Assembly: GCF_022682495.2 (NCBI RefSeq)
Contig: NC_071398.1
Location: forward strand, 28,027,426 to 28,091,425
DNA: 64,000 nt
Reading direction: 5' to 3'
Source: Desmodus rotundus
Lineage: Eukaryota; Chordata; Mammalia; Chiroptera; Phyllostomidae
Below are positions 38,101-50,100 of this stretch, piece by piece; position 1 is the stretch's first letter, and every line of letters starts with the position of its first letter. A program made the translations under genes and the position numbers. The notes below the pieces were generated by a model, which made no database searches, was not told where the DNA came from, and saw only the letters and a list, made by a program, of their open reading frames with translations.

Positions 38101-41100
38101 GACGTCTCTCCCCATCTGCAGTCTGTCCGTTTTAGACCTCACATGAAATGTGGGGGTCTGACCGGTACGCCCTCACGCGCCCGATAGCTTCCTCTCAGCA
38201 CCGTGCCTGTGAGGTCTGCATGTGGGATCGTGTTCGATGGGCCATTTTTTATCATTGTGTGTATACCATGGCTTCTTCCTCGAACATCTGAGCCCCTGGC
38301 CTTGCGGCGGGCGGGCAGTGGCTGAGTGAGTGGGCCTGGGGTAGTGTCTGGGCTCCATCCTTTCGGGCGGGGGTGGAGGGTCTTGTACCTTGATGACCTT
38401 GAGCATTAGGAGAGGACACTTACTTCATGGGGCTGTTGGAAGAGTAAAGAGTCTGTCCACGTACGGGAAGTCGGTGTGGAACTTGGCCCCAGCCGGCCCT
38501 CCATAAACGCTAACTTGGGTGTTATTATTCCCAGAGCATCAGAGGTGTGGTTTGCCTTTGAGGAAATACGGAGCCCTTGATAGCCCAGCAACCTGAGCCT
38601 GGGGACAGTGATGGACCCTTCTGGGGGCCCAAAATGTCTGAAGAAACTTACTGAGTCTAACCCGGCAACAAGACAGGCTCTGAGGCCCTCGGTCTGCCTG
38701 GCGGTGGCCCATCTGGGGCAGTCATTGCAAAGGCCTCCTTGAGTCCCTAGCCCGCCTTGCATGTCCGAGTGGAGGTGGTCAGCTGAGTGGGGTCTGTGGC
38801 ACGGTTAGGACGCTATCACTTCTCCCCCGTGATGTGTGAGGATTGAAGTGATGAACATACTATAATGGGATGCCGCCCTCAGTCCCTAAGCCTGATGCCC
38901 ACACATCCCTGGGTGATGCCGTCCTGCTATTTTGAGTCAGAGGTTACACAGAAAGGGTGTATTTTGCAGTTTGTCTTCCAGCCAACACCAGTGGGGCCCC
39001 TCCCTGGCCTCCGGAAAGCTGTCCCAAGCATCACCCAGACAAGCTTGTTGGTTTAGGAGGTGAGCAGAGCGTATGACCTTCACCCTGGGCCGGGCCCTGG
39101 TCTGAGGGTTCCACACGGTTGCTCACTCACTTCACCCTCACAGCAGCCTCCTGTCGTTACCCCCAGTACAGAGCAACGGGCTCCGGGCTGGGGAAGTCAG
39201 AAGCAGGGCTGGGGTCCAGGCCAGGGTGTCTGCTTTTCACCACTCAGCTGGAGGAGGCGGGACCCAAGGGGGCCTAGCAGTGGGGCCCCGAAGCCTTTCC
39301 TGGGCAAACAAGCGGATGACTGGGTGACCATGAAGGAAGTTTCCTTCCTTCCTTCCTTCCTTCTTTCCTCCCTTCCTTCCTTCCTTCCTTCGGGACTGGT
39401 TCTTTATTTTAAAAAAGACATTTGTCAATTTTCACTTTCAAAATAGTTGCACTATTGGTTTCTCTTTCTCTCAATCGGCCCTCAAAGAGACCGCACCAAA
39501 GGAGAGTCCTGTTTAAGCCAGGAAGCTGCCGGATGCGCACCTAATGGACCTCATAGAAACCTCACCGATAAGGGGCACTGGGTAGGGAGAGGAACGTCAA
39601 GATCAGCGCACGGCCAGCCCAGAGCTTTCACAGCCAGAGGGGTGGCCAGTGCACCCCAACCCCAAAGAAGCAAAGTTTCAAAATAATATACAATTTAAAA
39701 GCAGTTTTGTACATGAACTATTCAAGATTTCTCCATCACTAACTGACACGAAGCACAATGAGATGGTACTTTTAGTTCGAGACAGCAGCTTCAGACCCAG
39801 AAAAGGGTGATGAGATGATTTCCTATGGCGAAATCAGAGGCGAAAGCACTATTTTCTCTCTTTCAAGGAGCAAGAGAGCAGATAACTAGTCACTTCGACA
39901 TAAGCGGCGCAGGATCCATTTTGTGGACCGTTGAGAAGGGGGTAGAGATGGGACAAGGATTTGGTCTCAGAGAGGTCTCACCATTTTAATTTGTTTGGTC
40001 ACTTCTTTCTTTTTTAAAGTATATTTTATTGATTATGCTATTACAGTCGTCCTGACTTTCCCCCCTTTGCTTCCCTCTGTCCGATACCCCCCTTTCTTCC
40101 AGCAACCTCCCCCACCTTAGTTCATGTCCATACGTCGTGCATATAAGTTCTTTGGCTTCTCCATTTCCTATACTATTCTCAACCTTCCCCTGTCTATTTT
40201 GTTCCTCCCAATTATGCTTCTTAGTCCCTGTACCTTTTCCCCCATTCTCCCCTCCCCGCTCCCAGCTGATAACCCTCCAAATGATCTTCATACCTATGAT
40301 TTTGTTTCTGTTCTGGTTGTTTGCTTAGTTTGTTTTTGTTTTTTTAGATTCAGTTGTTGATAGTTGTGAGTTTGTTGTCACTTTAATGTCCATAGTTTTG
40401 ATCTTTTTCTTTTTCTTAAATAAGTCCCTCTAATATTTCATATAAATTGTGATGTGTCTTGGTGTTTGGTCACGTCTTATTTTTAAAAAATTACACAAAA
40501 ATATGCCTTAATGCTGAAACGTGAACATCATCATCATCATCATCATCATCATCATTTATTTATTTTTGGCTAACTCCTCCTGGAATCACCATTCTGGTTT
40601 GGCTGGTGCTCTGCACACGGCAATGACCCCCCATAGTGGAGTCTTTCTCTGGGTTCTGATTGGCTCCCAGTGAGGCAGGCCTTTTCCTGTTTCCCTTCTC
40701 TATGGGGAAGGCAATATGGATTAAGCTGAAAAAATTATCTCATGAAGAAAATTTCTAGAACAAGTTACAGAGACGGGTCCTCAGTCACTGACGGCTCCAG
40801 TTCGTGTTGCCAAAGACCCAGGTGCTGTGAGGACTTGAGGGTTCCAGTTGCCACCTTCTCCCTGGCCCCTGGAGAAATCTCGCTGAGCAGGAACTTCAGA
40901 GGGAGGTGGACGGTGCCCGGGGTGCTCAGAGGGACCTCAGTCCCAGCCTCAAGGGCAGAGTGTGGTCAGAAGCCCTGCGCCCCACAGCCTGGGTTCAGAT
41001 CTCACGGTGTGACCTCAAGCAAGTCACGGAGCCTCTCTGAGCCTGTTTCTTCCTGTGCAAAGGGGTGGTGGAAGGATGGAGTGACCTGGGCTGGGTCTGT

Positions 41101-44100
41101 GCTCCACACTTGGTAAATGTGAGGTGCTCCATGAACACACTGACTTTTATTCATTCGGAAAAGCTCAAAGGGGGCGTCCTGGAAGCTTTCAGTACAAAGG
41201 CATTGGGGCTGGGTGGGGCCGGACGGTGGTCAGAGTTGTGTGAGGGGAGCAGCAGGGGTGATGTGGGGCCAGTGGGGTGTGGGGCATGTGCTCAGGAGGG
41301 GCCCAGGGCAGCTCCTCTTTCCCTTCATACGACCCCCACCTTCCTCCCTCCATGACTGTGTTCAGCCTGAGTGGGACCAGGAAAGGCAAAACCCTGGGCC
41401 CTCGAGGGGCGGGCCCACCTGACAGTGTTTCTGGTTGTCTTCAGGGGGAACTGGATTGGAGAGGCCCCGTACAGAACCGGCCGGCCCTGCTCCGAGTGCC
41501 CGCCCAGCTACGGAGGAGGTTGCAGGAACAACTTGTGTTACCGAGGTAGGAAATGACTTCACAGAGCGCCTTACGCAAACCACAAACTGGGAGAAGTGAA
41601 CTGTGGGCCCAAGGGGCACCCCCAGCCCTGTTGCAGTCACCTTCACACTCCCCTCCTTCCTCCCTCCTTCCCCCCACCTGTGCATGAGAAGACTCGGGGT
41701 TCAACCCCCAGCTCCCTGGGGACCTACGACCTCCCTGGGGTGTCCCCCCAGGGAGTGTCTCCCACGGCCAGGTTCTGAGCTGGACTTTGACCGCAGCTTC
41801 TACTCAGACATGTCCATGTCCCTGTGCCTATTGGTTGGTGCTCACAGTTTGATATAAAACAGGCAACAAACAAGGAATTAAAAACAAATGACTAGACTGT
41901 GATGTTCCAGGTGAGCCCCAGGCTAGGCAGGGCTGTCTCTCAAGGGTATCCTTCCCATCCTTGTCCCTGCCGCCGGCCACCCACCCACATTCCCATCTTG
42001 TCCATCCTTTCCCGGCCTGTCATGAACATTTACATTTCCCTTCCTCTGGCACACCTGGGGCTTCCGAAGGCTGTGCAGTTTCCAGCTCCTCCTGCTCTCC
42101 CATGTGTTTACTGTGGCCAGTCAGAATGTTTCTACTCGCCCAGCTACTATAAACAATGCACGTTTTTCATGCCTAAAGTGGTTCTCCCATTTTAGTATTT
42201 CCTCGGGCTCCATCCCAGGAGAGGAGGCATGGCTGGGCCGAAGGGACTATCTGTGTTTTTGCAGTTAGGATGAGTTTTTCACGTGGCTCCATCCACAGGT
42301 CTTGTGATGGCACAGAGGGCCATTTCGGGAGGTCGGGGCATGCAAGAGAGAGCCGCCCTCTCTGCCAAGAGGAGGGGACAGGGGGTCAGTTCCATGGGCT
42401 CTAGGGTGAAGAAACAGGTGGGCTAGGGTGAGGTTCCCACACCCTCTCAGGGGGTGGGGTGCTCTGCTGTTCTGGCCAGCTGTTCACTGCTGATTCTGCC
42501 AGTTGGGGAAGTGGGGGAGGGGCAGGAAAGGTGACAAACCCGGTGTTGAGACTGGCACTCAAACCACACAATCACTCCCCATTTCCCCTCAGCTACACTC
42601 CTTCCCTGTCTCCACATGCTTGTCTTGTGTGAACTGTCCCCTGATACGCCCCCTCCGATTCCCGGACTGTGAGACAAGCGTGGGTTTTAGGGGCTGGCAC
42701 ACCTGCTTTGGGAATATCAACCCTGCCACATTCTAGCAGTGGGGCCCTGGGCAGGTCACCTCATCTCCCCAAGCCTCGGTCTTCCTGTCTGAGAAGTAGT
42801 AATTGTGTCAAGCCTTGCAGGCACTGAGGGACTAAGAGAAGAATGCGCCCTGGCTGGTGTGGCTCAGTTGGTTGGAGCATCGTCCCATAAACCGAAAGGC
42901 TGCGGGTTGATTCCCAGTCAGGGCACATGTCTGGGTTGCAGGTTTGATCCCAGGTTGGGGCGGGTATGGGAGGCAACTGACTGGTGTTTCTCTATCACAT
43001 GGATGTTTCTCTCCCTCTCTCTTGCCCTCCTTTTCCCCCGTCTCTAAAATCAATAAGCATGTCCTCTGGTGAGGATTAAAAAAATGAAAAATATAAAAGA
43101 GATGAATGCAGGTCAAGGTCCAATTCAGGCATATCAGTTCCCATCTTCATAGTCCTACTCAGGCCGGTCCTGTGGCTGCTTCCTGTCACCCAGGGGAGTC
43201 ACTTCTCTGTCAGATTTGGGGACCATGAGGGAAGGATCCCCATGAGGGCTCCTCTGGAGTCTCCCTTCGTGAAGGGTCTCTGTGTGTGCATGGCCCAGAG
43301 CTGTCCAGTTAAGGCAGAACAGGGCCATCTTTACCGTTGCAAGCTGTGCATGCAGGTTTCAGCCTCAGTTTTCCCATCTGTAACAGTGGTGATATAGGCC
43401 CATGAATTTCAGCCACAGCAAAGCAGAGAGATGTTATTTACATTTGCCTGAGTGGCTTCTTAGAGATGAATTGATGCACATCTCTGCCAGGGGCCCCTTT
43501 GGACCTTTACTGCATGGACTGCCGTCTCCCTCCGATGTCTGTGGACCAGAGCTGGAAAATCCTGCCTCCTGCTCTCCCACAGGAGAGCAATGAGAGGGAT
43601 GTGAGTGCTAGCACAGCAACCCGAACACAGTCAGTGCTTTACAAACACAGCTGGTAGGCATCTTAAAGTAGGAGGGATGGCTGCATTTATCCCTGCATGG
43701 GGTCCTTCATCACCCGCTAAGGAAGGTTGGCCCTCTCCCAGCCTGCAGGTCTTATACATCTTGGGAACCTGGCAGATGCCTTCTTCTCCTTGGAAACAGC
43801 TCTTATGTCACACCTGCTCCAGGGAGCCTTCCCTGACTACATAGACAGGTGTTGCATGTGCCTTCCTGCTCTTACTGTAGCCAGACTCTCCTTGAACCTT
43901 GACCACCTGAAGTTACAACTGCTGGTTCACTCCAGGGCCTCCAGGGGCACGGAGCAGGTGTGCTCTGCTCGTCCTCTCAATACATATACCCCCAGGGCCA
44001 CAGAGACATTTTCCAAGAACAAATACAGGCAAAGATACCTTAGATGCTGGTTTACCCGCCCAGTGAAGCCTCTGTACTTGTTTCTTTATTTTTGGTGGAA

Positions 44101-47100
44101 AATATCCAGATTCTCTTGGCAGGCATGCCAATTTTCTTAGCTAACCATGAAGAAGGTCTCCAGCAAAGTGACTGATCTGCATGAGCTACTTACTTGAGCA
44201 TGCGTGGTGGGGCCTAGACCTACAATGGAGATGGAGCAGGGACAAAGATAGACCGTCAGAGGGGTTTTCGCCCCACCAGCCCAGCCAGGGGTGGTGAGAA
44301 AGCACGTGGGCTTTGGGGAAAGGCAGTTTGACTCTCCGCTGTCAAAGTCGCTTAGCCTCTCTGAGCCTCAGTTTCTCTGTCTGAAATGAGGCTTATCGTG
44401 TCTTAGGGACCTTAGGGCAATGAGAGGGTATTGCAGGAGCGTGGCGGGGGAGATCCGTGTTCAGTGAACGTTCCTGTGAGCCGTGGTATCACTAGTAGAC
44501 CCAGGTGGGAATTTACAGAGTGACGTAAGCAGTGCTCTGTGCTCCACAACCCCCCGTTGGGAGCTGGATGGATGGTACATGCAGCAACCTTGCCATGAAC
44601 TCGGGCATGGAATTTCCCCAGGCCTGCGCGGTCCACACGGGGGATCTTAATTAGGATGTGCTCAAATAGAGCCGGTCCTCTGGGCAGGCATTCCACTTTT
44701 CATGTGTGTCTGAGGGTGAGGACTGTCTGCCCATTTTCTTAAATAGTGAGCCCTCAAATGCTTTAGACTGCTTCACCAAACTATATTCGGCTAAATAAAG
44801 CCGCGATTATGAGGTATAAAAATCCTAAAGGCCAGTGGAAGAAAACCCGGCTTATTCCCGAGACAGCTCTGGCTTTCAGTGAAGGGCAAACCTGAGCAGC
44901 CACACTGACGGGAAGGCAGACCAGAGGCGGCCACTCGTGCCAAGTGGCATTGCAAACCTGCTGTCTTCATAAAGATTTCACCTAATGGTTTTTGGCTACA
45001 AATGATGCTTTCAGAATTCCCTTCCTAAATGTCTTTCAGCTTCACTGGGAATATATTTTGTTCAAAGGAATCCAAAGACGGAATCCTGTGGGACTTTTCA
45101 TTATCTTTCATCCAGCAAATTTTATTGAGCAACTGCTCTGTGCTGGGAGCCGGGTGTCTAGGGAGCTGGGAAACAGGCTGGCTTCAGCCCTCAGGGAACA
45201 GAAGGCGGGTGGGGAGGCAAGTGTTAGTGAAATCACAGCTGTGGGCAAGCTGTGCAGAAGCAGTACCGGAGGCCCATGAGCAGAGCCAGGACTCAGGATT
45301 GCAGTTCACCTCCCAGCTCAAATCCCGTCCATTCTCTCGGGACTCGATTTGCCTGGGGTGGCAGTTGTGCAGAAGGGAATTGGCCTGTGAAACAGAAGCA
45401 AAGAATTCTAGTCTTGAAAAGCATTGGAGGACCACTTATCTGCCCTTCGTTTGGCTGTTTGTCTTGTATAGACATGAAAAACTTGGTCTGCCCTTTGGAG
45501 AAGAGAGGCCGCTGCTCTTAAGGAGAAGTCGAAAAAAGTCTGGGGATCGATAAACCCTTGATAGGGCTTGAATTTTAATCCAGTGACACAAAGAGGCCAA
45601 GAGGGTGCTTCATTCCTCCTCCTTGAAATCATTCTTGCCCAAAAGTATCCGTCGTTTCTTTCATTTAGGGAGAGCGGGCGGCAGGGGTTTCCAAGTCTGG
45701 CCCGCAGACATCGGAGGGGGACGGGGGTGCATGCTGTAAATGCGCCAAGGGGTCCCCCAGCAGACATGTGCTTTAATTCATCTTTGACAAGGCCATTCAA
45801 ACAAATGCAAATAGCAACTCTCTGCTTTGCTTTGGCTACAATGTATAGGTTGGTATCCTGGTGGCCTGATTTCAGGTCCTGGTCAGCAGTTAATAGTTGT
45901 CTTGTGTGATGAGAACTGGAAGATAAATAAACTGATGTTTATAAGAAATGCAATTTGTTCAGTTAATTAAAATGTTTTAAAATATGGAGGTCATGGTCAT
46001 TGTTGGAGAAATAATAATGTTTGGGTGGAGGAAAGATTAGGACCAATGAACTGACTTTTTTTTAAACCAGGAGTTGGTTCTCACTGGCTCATCCTATGTG
46101 ATGGGTCTAACGTTATTGGATAAGAAAACTTCAGTTCAGAGAAAAGAATTGAGTTTAGCTAAGTGACCTTGACCCACAGGGGTAGAGAAGGGAGCAGGAT
46201 GTGCTGGTGATGAGGGGCCGTGGGGCCCACGGCCATTGACATGAGTCTTCGTGCATCGTATTGGGCATGTGAATGAGGAAGACTCCTTTCCCAGTGAAAA
46301 CTTAGGGCCAGAGGGACCTCGGGGACACAGCTGTGGTTTGGGGCCAGAGGATGTACGTCCTTGGGCAACTGATGGTACAGGAGGAGGTGGAACAAGAAAA
46401 CATTATGATAACCCAGGTGTGGGGCCTCTGGGGCCTTCTCGCCTCTGGTCAGCCCAGCTGCTCTTGGGTGCAGAGCATACACAGCAAGCAGAGCCGGTCC
46501 ATCTCCTCTTGGCTGGGAGAATTCCACCTGGCCAGGTCTGCTCTGAAATACCACTGAAATGATTCTTTGTCAAACTAAACCTCAAACAGGTTTAGTTTCC
46601 AAGATTTTTTTTTTTTTTGAAAAGCGCATTTTTGTTGAATCTCAGCATTTTTTTTCCCTCCGTCTTCACTATGAAGAAGAGAGTTACGACCAAAAACCTG
46701 AGAGGGACGAGATGAATGAGGTGGAGACAGCTCCGATTCCTGAAGAGAAACATGACTGGGTCCAGCCGAGGGTGACCAGACCCAAGAAAACCTCTGCTGT
46801 GAACTACATGAGTGAGTGGCTCGTCTCTGCCCTGGGCCGCTCCCGAAAGGGGGCGGTTTTCCCTGGGGGAGATGGAGGAGGGGAGCTGGTGGGTCACAAG
46901 GTCTCCAAGTCCGCAAACAGCAGGAGCAGGGCGGCGTGCAGCTCACAAGAGCACAACCCTAAGATATTTCTTTTCAAAAGTGATATTTTTAAGCCATTTC
47001 AAAAATGAGATTTACAGGAGCTGTGCTTGAGTGACACTTTCCCCTGAGGCAGGTATTTGAAGGTTGGACCTTATCCTTTCAAAGAAGACCTAGGCTGAAA

Positions 47101-50100
47101 TTGGGTTCCTCTTAGAAGCACCCAGTACCCCAAGAGAAAGCACAGACGTGAAAGGGGGAGGCTATCTCCTGTGAGTTCGTCCTTCTTCACCAAGCCACGT
47201 GACTCTCTGAGACTTGATTTGCTCATCCATAAATGGGACCATCATACGAGGTTGCCGTGAGGATTATTCCCAGTACTGTGTGCCCCTGTGTCAGCAGAGA
47301 GCTCCCGGTGGTTTGACATCATCACGTCTCCTCAAACAGCCCCCTTGGGCAGGAGTTGAATGTTTTCCCCCAGACATCCGGAAGTGCCCGGAACACTCTC
47401 ATGCTCACCTCTGTTGCGCCTCCCCCTCCCCTGATTCCCAGTGCACCTCACCTCCCAAGGCTTTTCTTCTTTCTCCTCTCTCTGCCCTGGCTAGAGCTCA
47501 GCGCTCTGAGGCCCCAACACTCCAGCCGGGCACTTGTGTACGTGGCGCCTTCACTGAGGGTTTGGGGCCCTTTCTTACAGACATGGCAATAGGCACAGCC
47601 TGACTGCCTGCGATTCTGTCTCTCTGATTCTCCCCTAATCCTTAAACAGCGTGAAACTGGACTCACCCCTGAGAGGGGCCCTCCTCAGTGCCTGTCTTGC
47701 TCAGAGACCATCCCCTATGTTTTCAACTACTCTCTGCCCCACCCCCACCAGTCACTCTATCTTCTTGGGCTTCAAGTGCCTTTTCCCCAGACTTTCTGCC
47801 TGTTTAACCATCCTGTGGCTTCTCTGACCAGGAAATATGTTGGTGCCCTTTTCTTTCCAGAAACTTGAAACAGTTCCATTGGCTTTTTTTTTTCAATCTT
47901 TAAAAAAAAACTGAGGTTTTTTATTAACCATTGGCTTTTTTTTTATAATGTAAAATTATAATATATGTCTTTTTGCCCAACTATAACTCTACTCCAAGAT
48001 TTCAATATGTCCCTATAAAATAAACAAAAAACCGAAAGCTTGGCAAAGTCATCTTGGCTATGGGGTAGACATCACAGGGGGGAATGCCTGGGTCCTCACT
48101 TCCCAGCTGCATAAGGCTTAGAAGGTCTGTTCTCTAGGTCCCTGGGGGTCTAGAGGGCACTTAGCATGTGCCAGGCTCCCTTCCAAGGCTCCATGTATTT
48201 TCTCATTCAGTGCTCACAGGAACAGTACCCACTACACCTATGCCCATTATTCACAAGCGGAAATAGAACCTCAGAGAGGAAGTAACATGCCCAAGGTCAC
48301 ATGACTACTATCAAATGGAAGGTCTGGGATTCGAGCCTCACCACTGAGGCCTGCAGCCATTAGGCAATGCTGCTGCTCTCATATGGCATAGATACCAGAA
48401 TGTTCCAGAAAGTTCCTCAGAGTGGGGGGTGCGGTTTTCTAACTCAGACTCATCCTCTGGATCCTTGCAGTGATGTTTATCCCTGCATTTCTCTCCTAGC
48501 CCAAGTCGTCAGGTGTGACACCAAGATGAAGGACAAGTGCAAAGGGTCCACGTGCAACAGGTAAGGTCTGGGGGCTGGTCCCTCTCTCACCACTCCCCAT
48601 AGCCCTTTGAAGCGCCTGCTGTTGGGGTTTTGGGTCACATCATGATCAGCCAGTCCATGGCCACCCAAACCAAGCTGGGTAGAAACTCACAAAAAGCGGC
48701 ATTCTCTACTTTTAGCAGCAACAGTGCACACCAACGTGTGAGCGGGGAGGTAACTCGGCTTGCTTTGTGCCATGAATTAGACTGGCCAGAGTTCCCACTG
48801 CATGCCGCCCTTTCTGAAGAGCTTAGCACATAAAGATGACCCATTTCTGGTAACCTAGACCAGAGTTTCCCAGTCTCGGCACTACTGACATTAGGGCCAG
48901 ATAATCCGTTGTGGCGGGAGCTGCTCTGTGTGTGTCAGGGCGGGGGGGGGGGGGGGGCTGCTCTGTGGAGGGGGCTGCTCTGTGCAGTGTAGGAAGTTAA
49001 ACAGTATCCCTGGCCTCTACCCATTAGATGCCAGGAGCACCTCCCTAGTTATGATCACCAAAAATGTCCAGAAATTGCCAATATCCCCCAAGGGATAAGA
49101 TCACCCCTAATTGTTAACCTTTGACCTAGAGCTCAGGTGGCGAACACAAGGCCTGCAGGCCGAATCCGGCCTCCACCTTGTTTCTACCTGGCAGCAGCGC
49201 CGAGCTCTCGCTTAACTGTTAAGGAGTAGTTACATTTACACAGTCCTAAAATTGCATTTGGCCCTTCGAAGGCAACTGCAAAGCTGATGTGGCCCCTGGT
49301 GAAAATAAGTTTGACACCCCTGACCCAGAGGGTTGGCCCGAGCTCTGGGTCTTCTCCTGCCCGGACACACATTGCAGTTACGTGTCTCATCCCTAGTGGG
49401 GAGGAGGTGTTCGGATTACAGATGCTCTGCGCTATTGCTTCAAAAGGAGTTTCCAAGTGGCAGAAATGCCAGATTGGCTCAGGGCAGAAGCGCTACACAC
49501 ATGACAATCTTGATCAACGTTTTTGCGCAGCTGGGGGCTCCATTCCATCTCTGTGTGCGGGGGCCCCAGGGTGGCCCGGAGCTCTGTGCAGGGAGGACTA
49601 GGGCTGGGCGCTGTTAGGACGTGTGTGGGCTGGCTGTGCCTTGGCCATGGAGGGATCCGGCAAGCCTGCTGCAGAGTCGGAGTAGACCTGCTTCCTGATG
49701 GGTCCCCCTGGAGGGAGAGCTGCTGCCAGTGTAGCCCCGGGTAGTTGAATGAATTCATGTAGCTGTCGGAGCCATTGAGTATTGTCCATTCGGAGGCTGA
49801 AGAATGTCTGCCAAGAAGGAGTTTGGTTTTGGCAGTGCAGCTGCCGGGCTGCGCTCTCTGGCAGTGAACCGCCAACAGGTGCAGCAGCCTCGTGCAGAAC
49901 CTCAGGTCCACAGTAGGAAAACCATGTCAATTGGGGGAGGAGCGTCCTTACTTGTCTTCCTCTGGACTCTGGCACTCATTCCTCTGAAGCTGAATCACGT
50001 CATTTAAAGAACATGCTAAAGAGAGAAGGTAGCGGATCCTATTTTATACCACAGGGATTTGGAATTCGGTTTGCTAGAACGTTTGGCTCAGCCTTTGGCA

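Larger units (their letters stand above)
39345..40740 (-). pseudogene. 5'-truncated mRNA retrocopy (3' UTR-like), parent unknown, split by a HAL1 piece
   Basis: Read on the minus strand from 40740 to 39392, the segment looks like the 3' end of an mRNA: AT-rich UTR-like sequence ending in AATAAA (39404-39409) about a dozen bases before a purine tail. The tail is a GGAA-type repeat (39345-39391), as old poly-A tails often become. The segment is bracketed by a likely target-site duplication, 39329-39344 and 40741-40756, matching at 13 of 16 positions. A HAL1 fragment with its own duplication interrupts it (40008-40478). A short open stretch at about 40714-40565 ends in TAG and may be residual coding sequence. 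I do not recognise the parent gene. An alternative is unique intronic DNA with chance repeats. Confidence 0.5.
36119..41444 (+). other. CRISPLD2: CRISPLD2 intron 5
   Basis: A 5.3-kb phase-2 intron, donor GTAAGT and acceptor GTCTTCAG. It holds a Ves SINE (37248-37480), a MaLR LTR inside an L1 (37545-38170) and a forward MIR-like piece (about 38385-38535). It also holds a reverse MIR (39060-39215), a retrocopy split by a HAL1 piece (39345-40740) and a forward MIR (40975-41140). No additional exon was recognised. Confidence 0.75.
41546..46676 (+). other. CRISPLD2: CRISPLD2 intron 6
   Basis: A 5.1-kb phase-1 intron. It holds an L1-like trace (about 42125-42280), a MIR with a Ves SINE behind it (42700-43109), an L2-like trace (about 43770-43860) and a MIR (44290-44470). 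An inverted pair of unidentified 170-bp repeats lies at 43411-43578 and 45668-45837. The stretch 44740-45130 shows no recognised repeat. The acceptor ends in GAAG, not the usual CAG or TAG. Confidence 0.75.

Noticed and set aside
40565..40714. Short open stretch within the retrocopy, ending in TAG
   Set aside because: It may be the tail of the parent coding sequence, but I do not recognise it and it is too short to annotate as a gene remnant on its own.
46164..46172. TGACCTTGA, a perfect ERR/SF-1-type nuclear receptor site
   Set aside because: A nine-base match alone is weak evidence, and no cluster of related sites was seen.
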